Positions 1 through 8,556 of a DNA stretch of 64,000 nt are shown in pieces. The DNA is taken from contig CAZSDW010000013.1 in NCBI GenBank assembly GCA_964605705.1, forward strand, positions 13,679 to 77,678, written 5' to 3'. Under the pieces are notes generated by a model that was given only the letters and a program-made list of their open reading frames with translations, searched no databases and had not been told where the DNA came from. Numbering within the stretch: position 1 is the first letter of the stretch; each line of letters begins with the position of its first letter. Both the position numbers and the translations under genes were made by a program. This stretch comes from CAZSDW01 sp964605705. GTDB lineage: Bacteria; Fidelibacterota; UBA2242.

Positions 1-2
1 TG

Positions 3-368
3 GATGCCGCAGAGAACAATCCACCATCATACCATCTTTCCCGGCATTATGAAGTTTGTAAGTACTATTCGCTGGACGAGCATACATCGGTTCCGGATGT
101 CCTTCTGATCAGCACGGTGATTTGGAACAGCCTCACAACCCAGGAACAGCAGTGGCTTCAGGAAGCCGCGGATGAATCCGCCCAGTATCAGAAACAGCTC
201 TGGAAAGAGGCTTGTGAATTTGCTCTGCAGGAAGTTCAAAAAAGCGGTGTCCAGGTGTATTATCCTGATAAAGCGCCCTTTTCAAAAAAGGTTGAAGCAA
301 TCTACGAAGATTACCGGAATCAACCGGAAATCTATAATCTCATCCAAAAAATAAAGGCGGTGCAATGA
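3..368 (+). CDS. dctP: TRAP transporter substrate-binding protein, C-terminal part (5' truncated)
   Basis: This is the last 121 codons of a periplasmic solute receptor of the DctP family, open from the window edge in frame 3. The helical tail (LTTQEQQWLQEAADESAQ, then a KEACEFALQEVQ stretch) is the usual DctP C-terminus, where long helices pack against the two lobes. It overlaps the next gene by four bases (ATGA at 365-368), so translation of dctP and dctQ is probably coupled. The receptor binds the substrate in the periplasm and hands it to the DctQM membrane part. The operon content suggests a uronate or related sugar acid as substrate; this is inferred from neighbours, because the ligand-binding core lies outside the window. 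Confidence 0.85.
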   Translation, partial: DAAENNPPSYHLSRHYEVCKYYSLDEHTSVPDVLLISTVIWNSLTTQEQQWLQEAADESAQYQKQLWKEACEFALQEVQKSGVQVYYPDKAPFSKKVEAIYEDYRNQPEIYNLIQKIKAVQ

Positions 369-871
369 TGTTAAAACGGATTCGAGGATTCGTCAACCGT
401 TGGTTGAGCAGAATACTGATGGTGCTGATGGCAGTCAGTGTTTTTAATGTCCTCTGGCAGGTATTTACCCGATTCATTATGAAACATCCCAGCTCCTATA
501 CCGAGGAATTAGCCCGCTTCTTATTGATCTGGGTCGGTATGCTCGGTGCCGGATGGGCGTCCGGACAGAAAATGCACCTGGCGATTGATTATTTTACAAT
601 GAAATTGAAACCTCATGTCCAGCGGTATGTTGGGCTTTTCATCCAGAGTATGGTTTTTCTATTTGCATTTTCGGTAATGGTAGTGGGGGGGATTCGGCTG
701 GTGATGATTACTCTGGAGCTAAATCAGACCTCCGCCGCACTTCAGGTAAAATTGGGTTACGTCTATACGGTCCTGCCGATCAGTGGAATTATCATAATGT
801 TTTATGCGGTGCTGGCGTTTATCGAATATTTAGCTAATGAGCAGCAGCCGGCAATCGAGATGGGAGAATAA
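365..871 (+). CDS. dctQ: TRAP transporter small permease DctQ
   Basis: This 168-residue membrane protein has four predicted hydrophobic segments, at about residues 16-36, 50-70, 90-112 and 125-150. The DctQ signature is present: YTEELARFLLIWVGMLGAG followed by a hydrophilic loop with KMHLAIDYF. It is the small subunit that pairs with DctM to form the sodium-driven secondary transporter in the inner membrane. The start is ATGATG overlapping the dctP stop, and the gene ends one base before the dctM start. Length and layout are ordinary for the family. Substrate is inferred only from the operon. Confidence 0.9.
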   Translation: MMLKRIRGFVNRWLSRILMVLMAVSVFNVLWQVFTRFIMKHPSSYTEELARFLLIWVGMLGAGWASGQKMHLAIDYFTMKLKPHVQRYVGLFIQSMVFLFAFSVMVVGGIRLVMITLELNQTSAALQVKLGYVYTVLPISGIIIMFYAVLAFIEYLANEQQPAIEMGE

Positions 872-872
872 A

Positions 873-2171
873 ATGGCGGTTATTGACATTATTGTATTGG
901 CGGGTGTTTTTATTGTTCTCCTGGTTTTAGGCGCGCCCATTTCTTTCAGTATCGGATTAGCGACAATCTCTACAATGTTGCTGAGTATTCATACGATGCC
1001 GGCGTTGACCACGGTTGCCCAGCGAATGGCAACGGGACTGGATAGTTTTGCCTTGCTGGCAATCCCTTTCTTTGTGCTATCGGGGCAATTTATGAACCGG
1101 GGCGGGATTGCCCGACGGCTGATCAACTTTGCCAAAGTTCTGGTGGGGCGTTTTCCCGGCGGGCTGGCGTTTGTAAATATTTTTGCGGCAATGCTATTTG
1201 GCGCAATTTCGGGATCGGCAGCAGCAGCAGCGGCGGCAATTGGTGGCTTTATGGTGCCGATGATGAAAGATGAAGGTTATGATGTTCACTTCAGCGCAGC
1301 GGTGAATATTACCAGTTCAACGACCGGTTTGATAATTCCGCCAAGTAATATCCTGATTGTCTATTCCCTGGCAAGTGGTGGTGCGTCCATCGCGGCTCTC
1401 TTTCTGGCGGGTTATCTGCCCGGTATTCTGGTGGGTATCATGTTAATGCTGGTTTCCGGTATTATTGCGAAAAAACGAAATTACCCGGTCATACCGAAAA
1501 TCAGATTCATTCAGGCAATCAAATATTTTCTCGATGCAATCCCGAGTTTACTCCTCATTATTATTGTTATTGGCGGAATTATCGCTGGATATTTTACCGC
1601 TACCGAAGCCTCGGCGATTGCCGTACTGTACACGTTTGTATTATCGGTGCTGATTTACAAAGAGGTCAAATGGAGTGAGATACCATCAATTTTATTATCG
1701 ACGGTTGGGACCACGGCGATCGTCATGCTGCTGATCGGTACATCAATGAGTATGTCCTGGATCATGTCCTATGAAAATATCCCGCAAAATATCAGTGCTG
1801 CATTGATTTCATTGACAAGCAGCAAGATTGTGATTTTATTAATCATTAACCTGATTCTGCTGATTGTGGGGACATTTATGGATATGACTCCAGCAGTTTT
1901 AATATTTACGCCGATATTCCTGCCGGTCGTCACTCAACTGGGAATCAATCCGATTCATTTTGGAATCATGATGGTATTGAATCTCTGTGTTGGTCTGTGT
2001 ACGCCGCCGGTTGGCTCGGTTTTGTTCATTGGCTGCGGAATTGCCAATTGTCGAATTGATAAAGTCATTAAACCATTGTTACCACTGTTTGTGGCAATGT
2101 TCATTGCCCTGATGCTGGTGACCTATATCCCGGAAATTTCCATGCTCATCCCGCGGGCGTTCGGGTTCTAA
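873..2171 (+). CDS. dctM: TRAP transporter large permease DctM
   Basis: This 432-residue inner-membrane protein has about twelve hydrophobic segments and the DctM family hallmarks: AIPFFVLSGQFMNRGG, an FGAISGSAAAAAAAIGGF block, and NITSSTTGLIIPPSN. It forms the ion-coupled translocation channel of the TRAP system. An in-frame ATG lies further upstream at 837, but the start at 873 is better: GGGAGA ends just before it, the upstream codons overlap dctQ, and the family normally starts with this hydrophobic helix. It belongs to the uronate operon that runs on to the regulator at 9819. Confidence 0.92.
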   Translation: MAVIDIIVLAGVFIVLLVLGAPISFSIGLATISTMLLSIHTMPALTTVAQRMATGLDSFALLAIPFFVLSGQFMNRGGIARRLINFAKVLVGRFPGGLAFVNIFAAMLFGAISGSAAAAAAAIGGFMVPMMKDEGYDVHFSAAVNITSSTTGLIIPPSNILIVYSLASGGASIAALFLAGYLPGILVGIMLMLVSGIIAKKRNYPVIPKIRFIQAIKYFLDAIPSLLLIIIVIGGIIAGYFTATEASAIAVLYTFVLSVLIYKEVKWSEIPSILLSTVGTTAIVMLLIGTSMSMSWIMSYENIPQNISAALISLTSSKIVILLIINLILLIVGTFMDMTPAVLIFTPIFLPVVTQLGINPIHFGIMMVLNLCVGLCTPPVGSVLFIGCGIANCRIDKVIKPLLPLFVAMFIALMLVTYIPEISMLIPRAFGF

Positions 2172-2188
2172 CGATAGAGAGAAGAAAT

Positions 2189-3007
2189 ATGACTGACAGC
2201 TTATTGCGAAAATATGATTTTATGGGGAAAACGGCGATAGTGACCGGGGGCGCCGGTGTGCTGGGAACCGAATTCACCCGTGCGCTGCTGGAAAGCGGTG
2301 CCAGTGTTGCCGTCCTGGATCTGAATGTTGATAAAATCGATGTATTTGCCAAATTCGGAGACCGCTTTCTGGCTATCAAGACCGATGTACTGGACAAATC
2401 ATCCATACAGGATGCTGCCGATTTAGTATTGGAGAAATTTCATAAGATCGATTTTCTAATTAATGGAGCAGGCGGGAACAGCCCCCAAGCGAGCACAAAT
2501 TCGGAAATGTCATTTTTTGATATTCCGACCGAAGCGATGCGCTTTGTAAGTGATTTGAATTTTCTGGGAACAATCCTGCCGAGTCAGGTATTTGGCAAAA
2601 TCATGGCCAAACAACAGACGGGAAATATTCTGAACATTTCTTCGATGAATGCCTTTAGACCACTGACCCGTATCCCGGCGTATTCAGCCGCAAAAGCGGC
2701 AGTCAGTAATTTTACCCAATGGCTGGCGGTCCACATGGCGCAGGAATATTCACCGAATATTCGGGTCAATGCCATCGCACCGGGATTTTTTCTGACAAAG
2801 CAGAACGAGTTTTTACTTATTGATGAAAAAACCGGCGAGTTAACCGAAAGAGGTGATCAGATCATCAGCCATACACCAATGGGAAAATTCGGCAAACCTG
2901 TGGATTTGCTGGGAGCCGTTCTCTGGCTGTTATCGGATGATTCAGGTTTTGTGACCGGGATTGTTCTGCCGATTGATGGGGGCTTTTCTGCGTATAGTGG
3001 TGTGTAA
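2189..3007 (+). CDS. uxuB: SDR-family D-fructuronate reductase (D-mannonate oxidoreductase type)
   Basis: This 272-residue short-chain dehydrogenase has the nucleotide-binding motif TGGAGVLG near residue 20, the NGAGG motif near 95, and the catalytic Ser...YSAAK set (Y and K near 167-171). The C-terminal HTPMGKFGKP segment and the acidic PTEAMRFVSDLNFLGT region resemble the SDR-type UxuB of Bacillus (YjmF) rather than the long-chain enterobacterial UxuB. The predicted reaction is NAD(P)H-dependent reduction of D-fructuronate to D-mannonate. UxaE (8557), which produces fructuronate, is in the same operon. It could instead act on another keto-uronate, but context and motifs agree. It starts 17 bp after dctM, with an AGAGAGAAG stretch before ATG. 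Confidence 0.78.
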   Translation: MTDSLLRKYDFMGKTAIVTGGAGVLGTEFTRALLESGASVAVLDLNVDKIDVFAKFGDRFLAIKTDVLDKSSIQDAADLVLEKFHKIDFLINGAGGNSPQASTNSEMSFFDIPTEAMRFVSDLNFLGTILPSQVFGKIMAKQQTGNILNISSMNAFRPLTRIPAYSAAKAAVSNFTQWLAVHMAQEYSPNIRVNAIAPGFFLTKQNEFLLIDEKTGELTERGDQIISHTPMGKFGKPVDLLGAVLWLLSDDSGFVTGIVLPIDGGFSAYSGV

Positions 3008-3025
3008 ATTTTAAGGAGAAGTGAC

Positions 3026-4480
3026 GTGAGCAAATATGATATTGGCTTAATTGGTTTGGCAGTCATGGGTGAGAATCTTGTCCTGAATATGGAACGCAAT
3101 GGCTTCTCGGTTGCGGTTTTCAATCGTACGACGAGTAAGGTCGATAATTTCATGGCAGGCAGGGCAAAGGGAAAAAATATCCTGGGCTGTCACAGCATCG
3201 AAGAACTGGTGGCGAATCTGAAGCGTCCCCGCAAGGTCATGCTTCTTGTGAAAGCCGGCAAACCGGTGGATGATTTTATCGAATTACTGGTTCCAAATTT
3301 AGAAGACGGAGATATAATCATCGATGGCGGCAACAGCCACTTCCCGGATACGATTCGGCGGACACAATATGTGGAAAGCAAAGGCATGCTGTATATCGGC
3401 ACTGGTGTTTCCGGCGGTGAAGAGGGCGCCCTGAACGGACCTTCAATTATGCCCGGCGGATCATCCGAAGCGTGGCAGCATGTCAAACCGGTATTTCAGA
3501 AAATCGCGGCAAAGGTCGATGATGGTTCGCCCTGCTGTGAATGGGTCGGCGAAAACGGCGCCGGACATTTTGTGAAAATGGTGCACAACGGCATTGAGTA
3601 CGGTGATATGCAGATGATCAGTGAAGCCTACTGGATCATGAAAAATGCTCTGGGAATGACGCCGGATGATATGCAGCCTGTATTTCAGGAATGGAATAAG
3701 AGTGAACTCGACAGTTATTTAATCGAGATCACTTCTGAGATTATGGGGAAAAAAGATGATGAAACCGGCAAGCCTATGCTGGATGTGATTATGGATCGCG
3801 CCGGTCAGAAAGGCACCGGTCGCTGGACCAGCCAGGAAGCCCTGAATCTGGGTGTCCCGGCACCGACGGTCGTGGAAGCGGTCCTTGCGCGGGCAATGAG
3901 CGCCATCAAAGACGAACGTATCGAAGCAGCGAAAATATTAGCCGGTCCGGTTGCTAAATTTGATGGTAACAGAGCCGAATTCATCGAGATGATCCGGCAA
4001 GCCTTATACGCTTCGAAAATCTGTTCCTATGCTCAGGGCTATCAATTGATGAAAGCCGCGGCGGAAGAGTACAAATGGAAGCTGCATTATGGTGACATTG
4101 CCCTGATGTGGCGGGGTGGCTGTATCATCCGGGCACAGTTTCTCGGGCGGATCAAGGAAGCATTTGATAAAAATCCTAATCTGCAGAACCTGCTGATGGA
4201 CAATTATTTTAAAGCCGCTATCGAGCAAAACCAAATTGCCTGGCGCAAGGTTGTCGCCAAGGCTATCGAGATGGGCATCCCGGTGCCGGCTTTCAGCAGC
4301 GCCCTTGCCTATTATGACGGTTATCGCAGTGCACGGTTATCGGCGAATCTGTTGCAAGCCCAGCGGGATTATTTTGGAGCACACACTTATGAGCGGCTGG
4401 ATAAACCACGGGGTGAATTTTTTCACACCGACTGGACCGGGCATGGCAGCAAAACCGCCTCGACAACCTATAATGTATAA
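3026..4480 (+). CDS. gnd: 6-phosphogluconate dehydrogenase, decarboxylating
   Basis: The 484-residue protein matches full-length Gnd. The N-terminal Rossmann motif is GLAVMGENL, followed by FNRTTSKV, the pattern of NADP-preferring enzymes. The catalytic block [20 protein letters not shown] contains the essential Lys and the HN pair. The C-terminus carries the substrate-binding HTYERLD and FFHTDW segments. It oxidatively decarboxylates 6-phosphogluconate to ribulose 5-phosphate with NADP reduction. The start is GTG, set by AAGGAG at 3013-3018. A gnd gene inside a uronate operon is not required by the classical KDG/KDPG route and suggests an added link to gluconate metabolism (see findings). 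Confidence 0.95.
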   Translation: MSKYDIGLIGLAVMGENLVLNMERNGFSVAVFNRTTSKVDNFMAGRAKGKNILGCHSIEELVANLKRPRKVMLLVKAGKPVDDFIELLVPNLEDGDIIIDGGNSHFPDTIRRTQYVESKGMLYIGTGVSGGEEGALNGPSIMPGGSSEAWQHVKPVFQKIAAKVDDGSPCCEWVGENGAGHFVKMVHNGIEYGDMQMISEAYWIMKNALGMTPDDMQPVFQEWNKSELDSYLIEITSEIMGKKDDETGKPMLDVIMDRAGQKGTGRWTSQEALNLGVPAPTVVEAVLARAMSAIKDERIEAAKILAGPVAKFDGNRAEFIEMIRQALYASKICSYAQGYQLMKAAAEEYKWKLHYGDIALMWRGGCIIRAQFLGRIKEAFDKNPNLQNLLMDNYFKAAIEQNQIAWRKVVAKAIEMGIPVPAFSSALAYYDGYRSARLSANLLQAQRDYFGAHTYERLDKPRGEFFHTDWTGHGSKTASTTYNV

Positions 4481-4500
4481 ACCTTTATCGGGGAGAAAAT

Positions 4501-5268
4501 ATGTCTGGAATATTGGATAAATTCAAATTAAATGGCAAGGTGGCAATTGTCACCGGCGCTAGCCGTGGATTGGGACAGGCGATTGCGATCGGTTTAGCAG
4601 AAGCCGGGGCTGACCTGGCGCTGGTTGATATACTCGGGATGGATGATACTCACCGGGAAATTGAAAAACTCAATCGGCAAGCCATTACAATTAGCGCAGA
4701 TTTATCTTCAATAAAAAGTGTTGGTTCGATTGTAAAAACCACTGTGGATGAATACGGCAAAATTGATATTCTGGTGAATAATGCCGGAATCATCCGACGG
4801 GCGCCAATCACTGAATTTTCGGAAAAAGATTGGGATGATGTTATTAATATCAATCAGAAAACGCTGTTTTTCCTGACCCAGGCAGTAGCGAAAGTGATGA
4901 TTGCAAAAGGTGTCGGCGGAAAAGTCATCAACACCGCGTCGATGTTGTCCTTTCAGGGCGGGATTCTGGTGCCATCCTATACTGCTTCAAAAAGTGCGGT
5001 AATGGGATTGACGCGCCTTATGGCGAATGAGTTAGCGCCATACAACATTAATGTGAATGCTATTGCGCCGGGCTATATGGCGACGGAAAATACCGCTCCG
5101 CTCCGCGCTGACGAAAAGCGAAATATTGCTATTCTGGAACGGATTCCGGCGGGACGTTGGGGCAAACCGGAAGATCTGAAAGGTATTGCTGTTTTTCTGG
5201 CGTCGGAAGCCTCGAGTTATATGCAGGGCTATACCATCGCAGTGGATGGCGGCTGGCTGGCGAGATAA
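4501..5268 (+). CDS. kduD: 2-dehydro-3-deoxy-D-gluconate 5-dehydrogenase
   Basis: This 255-residue SDR enzyme has TGASRGLG near residue 20, NNAGI near 95, catalytic Ser and YTASK, and an almost diagnostic KduD C-terminal half: NVNAIAPGYMATENT, then RIPAGRWGKPEDL, ending GYTIAVDGGWLAR. KduD interconverts 2,5-diketo-3-deoxygluconate and 2-keto-3-deoxygluconate (KDG). This is the last step for unsaturated uronates released from pectate-lyase products. It therefore links the lyases and GH105 enzymes of the window to KDG. The partner isomerase KduI is not seen. The start is set by GGGGAG upstream of ATG, and the next gene begins three bases after the stop. Confidence 0.93.
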   Translation: MSGILDKFKLNGKVAIVTGASRGLGQAIAIGLAEAGADLALVDILGMDDTHREIEKLNRQAITISADLSSIKSVGSIVKTTVDEYGKIDILVNNAGIIRRAPITEFSEKDWDDVININQKTLFFLTQAVAKVMIAKGVGGKVINTASMLSFQGGILVPSYTASKSAVMGLTRLMANELAPYNINVNAIAPGYMATENTAPLRADEKRNIAILERIPAGRWGKPEDLKGIAVFLASEASSYMQGYTIAVDGGWLAR

Positions 5269-5271
5269 ATT

Positions 5272-6525
5272 ATGGTCACTGATCGGCAGATTGAAACAAT
5301 CATTACTTCGGCGTTTGACGATTGGCAGATTTACGGTAAGCGAATTCTGTTTATTATTCCCGATAATTCCCGGACGGCGCCGGTTGATCGGATTTTCCGA
5401 ATTGTGTATCAATTGTTAAAAGACCGGACTGCCACAATCGATTTCCTGGTAGCGCTGGGGACGCATCCGCCGCTCAGCGATGAGGCGATTTTCCAGCGGG
5501 TTGATATATCGGAGGAAGAACGCTACCGGGATTTCCCGAAAGCCCGGTTTTATAACCATCACTGGAAAGAACCGGAGCATCTTACGACGATTGGGTCACT
5601 CAGTAAAACCGATGTGGAGAAGTTATCGGAAGGTCGTTTATCACAGGCGGTTCCTGTGACGATCAATCGTCTGATAGAGCATTATGAAATGCTGGTAGTG
5701 ATCGGACCGGTCTTTCCCCATGAAGTGGTTGGATTTTCCGGCGGCAACAAGTATTTCTTTCCCGGAATTGCAGGACCGGAAATCATTGACCTGTTCCATT
5801 GGCTGGGGGCGCTGATCACCAACCAGCGGATTATTGGTCAGAAGAATACACCCGTCCGGGCGGTTATTGATGCGGCGGCACGATTGATTCCGGCAGAGCG
5901 TCGTTGCCTGGCGCTGGTTGTGAAGAAGGATAAACTGGTAGGAATGTTCGCCGGGACACCGGAGGACGCCTGGTCACAAGCCGCTGATTTATCGGCAGAG
6001 GAAAATGTTATTTATGTGGATACGCCATTCCGGAAAGTGCTTGCCAAAGCGCCGGAAATGTACGAGGACCTCTGGACCGGCGGCAAATGTATGTATAAAC
6101 TCGAGCCGGTCGTGGTGGCTGGCGGAGAACTGATCATCTATGCGCCGCATATTACCGAAGTTTCTGTTACGCACGGTAAAATAATCGAGCAGATCGGTTA
6201 CCATGTGCGTGATTTTTTTACTAAGCAATGGGATGAATATAAAAACTATCCCGGCGGGGTTCTGGCACATTCCACTCATGTCAAAGGTACTGGTGAATTC
6301 ATCGATGGCATGGAAAAACCGCGCATTACTGTCACGCTGGCGACGGGCATTCCGGAAGAAACCTGCCGGAAAATTAATCTCGGTTATTTGAATCCCGATT
6401 TGATTGATGTGAATGATTATAAAAATCGTGAAGCTGAAGGCATTTTGTATGTGCCAAAAGCGGGTGAAACGCTGTTTAGAATTAAAAAGTTAAAAGGTAA
6501 AATCAAAAATATAATTACAGGATGA
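5272..6525 (+). CDS. LarA-superfamily (DUF2088) nickel-pincer racemase/epimerase, probably acting on a sugar acid
   Basis: This 417-residue protein is related to nickel-dependent lactate racemase LarA. The residues that hold the nickel-pincer nucleotide and do the chemistry appear to be kept: a DNSR motif (LarA D-x-T-R), GTHPPLS with His65, FPHEVVG with His150, SGGNKYFFPG with Lys160, and His176. The spacing His150-Lys160-His176 equals LarA His174-Lys184-His200. An intact pincer site argues for an active racemase or epimerase. Known superfamily activities include lactate and malate racemases and D-gluconate 2-epimerase. In an operon that makes D-mannonate, C2 epimerisation to D-gluconate is an attractive role. 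larB, larC and larE, which make the cofactor, are not in the window. Start ATG lies three bases after kduD. Confidence 0.8.
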   Translation: MVTDRQIETIITSAFDDWQIYGKRILFIIPDNSRTAPVDRIFRIVYQLLKDRTATIDFLVALGTHPPLSDEAIFQRVDISEEERYRDFPKARFYNHHWKEPEHLTTIGSLSKTDVEKLSEGRLSQAVPVTINRLIEHYEMLVVIGPVFPHEVVGFSGGNKYFFPGIAGPEIIDLFHWLGALITNQRIIGQKNTPVRAVIDAAARLIPAERRCLALVVKKDKLVGMFAGTPEDAWSQAADLSAEENVIYVDTPFRKVLAKAPEMYEDLWTGGKCMYKLEPVVVAGGELIIYAPHITEVSVTHGKIIEQIGYHVRDFFTKQWDEYKNYPGGVLAHSTHVKGTGEFIDGMEKPRITVTLATGIPEETCRKINLGYLNPDLIDVNDYKNREAEGILYVPKAGETLFRIKKLKGKIKNIITG

Positions 6526-6528
6526 AAT

Positions 6529-7611
6529 ATGAGTGAATTGAAGATCAGGAAAGATGAATGTGAACTGGATTTTCTGTCCCTCGGATCGCTGATCCACAGA
6601 CTTGATCCCGGTGTCATTCCGTTTCGGAAAGCCACATCGGTGAACATTCATGTCTCCGGCGGTGAATACAATGTGGCGGCGGGATTGTCCGACTGTTTTG
6701 GTTTAAAAACCGGTATCGCGACGGCGATGGTGAACTACGGAATTGGCGAGCTGGTTCAGAACAGGGTGCGGGCAATGGGAGTACGACCTTATTATAAATG
6801 GTTTGAGCATGATGGTGTCCGGGGACCGAACATTGCCACTGTCTATAGCGATCGCGGCTATGGTGTTCGCCCACCGGTGGTTTTTTATAATCGCGCCAAT
6901 GAAGCCGGAGCGTTACTGAAACCGGGGGATTTTGACTGGCAGACAATTTTCAAAAAAGGTGTGCGCTGGTTTCATTCCGGCGGAATATTTGCGGCATTAT
7001 CGGAAACGACATCGGCATTGATTATTGAAGCCATGCAGAAGGCTAGGAAAATGGGAACGGTGACATCCTTTGATTTAAACTACCGTGCCAAATTGTGGAC
7101 TTCTATGGGCGGGTTGAAGAAAGCCCAGAATGTATTGCGCAGAATTGTCGAAAACGTGGATGTCCTTATCGGAAACGAAGAAGATCTTCAGATGGGACTG
7201 GGCATTCAGGGACCCGAGGTCGCCTCAAAATCCAAACTCGAAACGAAGACTTTTTTTGATATGATCGGGCGTGTGACAGAACAGTTCCCGAATGTAAAAC
7301 TGGTTGCAACAACGCTGCGCGAAGTAAAATCCAGCAACCGGCATAACTGGGGCGGTGTGCTCTGGTACAACGGTCAGGAATATGTCAGTCCGACCTGTGA
7401 ACTGGATGTCCTGGATCGCATCGGTGGCGGTGATGGTTTTGCAACGGGGCTCATTTATGGTTTTCTGACCGGGAAAGCGCCGGAGCAAGCCTTGCGGTTG
7501 GGATGGGCACATGGCGCCTTATTGACGACCTTTCCCGGTGATGTGACCATGGCGAAACTTCCTGAAGTGGAAGCCTTTGCCAAAGGTGGATCAGCCAGGG
7601 TACAGCGCTAG
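6529..7611 (+). CDS. kdgK: PfkB-family sugar (acid) kinase, probable 2-dehydro-3-deoxygluconokinase
   Basis: This 360-residue ribokinase-fold protein has the N-terminal sugar-binding GGEYNVAAGLSD block near residue 45 and the C-terminal PfkB signature DRIGGGDGFATG near residue 300. In that signature the catalytic Asp and the anion hole are present, with Gly replacing the usual Ala of GAGD. The family and operon suggest ATP-dependent phosphorylation of KDG to KDPG. It is somewhat longer than typical KdgK (about 310-340). Because gnd and a LarA-type epimerase are in the same operon, gluconate or another aldonate could also be the substrate; sequence alone does not settle this. It is separated from the previous gene by three bases. 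Confidence 0.75.
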   Translation: MSELKIRKDECELDFLSLGSLIHRLDPGVIPFRKATSVNIHVSGGEYNVAAGLSDCFGLKTGIATAMVNYGIGELVQNRVRAMGVRPYYKWFEHDGVRGPNIATVYSDRGYGVRPPVVFYNRANEAGALLKPGDFDWQTIFKKGVRWFHSGGIFAALSETTSALIIEAMQKARKMGTVTSFDLNYRAKLWTSMGGLKKAQNVLRRIVENVDVLIGNEEDLQMGLGIQGPEVASKSKLETKTFFDMIGRVTEQFPNVKLVATTLREVKSSNRHNWGGVLWYNGQEYVSPTCELDVLDRIGGGDGFATGLIYGFLTGKAPEQALRLGWAHGALLTTFPGDVTMAKLPEVEAFAKGGSARVQR

Positions 7612-7639
7612 AATATTTGTCAACAATATGGGAAAAATT

Positions 7640-8521
7640 ATGACCGATCCACAGGCGAAATTAAAAATCCTGGAACCGAAGCATGACTTTCTAATTGCCA
7701 TCGATTCCGATGGCTGTGCTTTTGATACGATGGAAATTAAACATAAAGAGTGCTTCATTCCGAATATTATTAAATACTGGCATCTGCAACCGGTCTCGAA
7801 ATATGCCCGTGCAGCGGCGGAATTTGTCAATCTTTATTCGAAATGGCGCGGAATCAACCGGTTTCCAGCGCTGACACTGACACTTGATCTGTTGAATGAT
7901 TGGAATGAGGTGCACCAGCGCGGTTTTCTGATTCCCGAAGCGCGGGCAGTTCGGGACTGGATCAAGCGTGAGACCAGGCTGGGCAACCCGGCATTGAAAG
8001 CCGAGATCGAGCGCAGCAACGATCCTGGCTTGAAGCAAGCTCTTGAATGGAGTGAAGCGGTGAACGCTTCGATAGCCGATATGGTTCATGATGTGCCGCC
8101 ATTTCCGTTTGTGGGGGAATCCCTGCAGAAGGTTTCCCAATGGGCGGATATCATTGTCTGTTCCGCAACACCAAATGAAGCACTTGAGAGGGAATGGGAA
8201 GAGCACGATATCGCTCAATATGCCCGGATCATTGCCGGTCAGGAAATGGGTTCGAAAAAGGAGCACCTGGCATTGGTAAAATCCAAATATCCGGCAGGCA
8301 ATATTATCATGATTGGTGATGCGCCGGGTGATATGCAATCAGCCCATGTGAATGGATTGTTGTTTTTTCCGATAAATCCCGGTCAAGAAGCTAAGTCCTG
8401 GGAGAAATTTTATCAAGAATATGCCGATCTGTTCGGGAAAAGTTTCTATAATAAAGCAATCGAAGGCGAGCTGATCGCAGAGTTTGATTCTTATTTACCC
8501 GATACTCCGCCATGGAAATAG
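7640..8521 (+). CDS. HAD-superfamily hydrolase
   Basis: This roughly 293-residue protein has the haloacid dehalogenase motifs: motif I DSDGCAFDT near the N-terminus (nucleophile Asp and general-acid Asp), motif II CSATP, and motif IV GDAPGDM. The long helical insertion between motifs I and II is a C1-type cap. It is most likely a phosphatase for a sugar or sugar-acid phosphate, or a repair enzyme of the uronate pathway; the substrate is unknown. The reading frame is open further upstream, overlapping kdgK, but ATG at 7640 (or 7628) avoids the overlap, and a GGGAAA stretch precedes 7640. It lies between kdgK and uxaE. Confidence 0.72.
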   Translation: MTDPQAKLKILEPKHDFLIAIDSDGCAFDTMEIKHKECFIPNIIKYWHLQPVSKYARAAAEFVNLYSKWRGINRFPALTLTLDLLNDWNEVHQRGFLIPEARAVRDWIKRETRLGNPALKAEIERSNDPGLKQALEWSEAVNASIADMVHDVPPFPFVGESLQKVSQWADIIVCSATPNEALEREWEEHDIAQYARIIAGQEMGSKKEHLALVKSKYPAGNIIMIGDAPGDMQSAHVNGLLFFPINPGQEAKSWEKFYQEYADLFGKSFYNKAIEGELIAEFDSYLPDTPPWK

Positions 8522-8556
8522 GTTTATCTTCAATGTATTTATAATCAGGAGCAATG

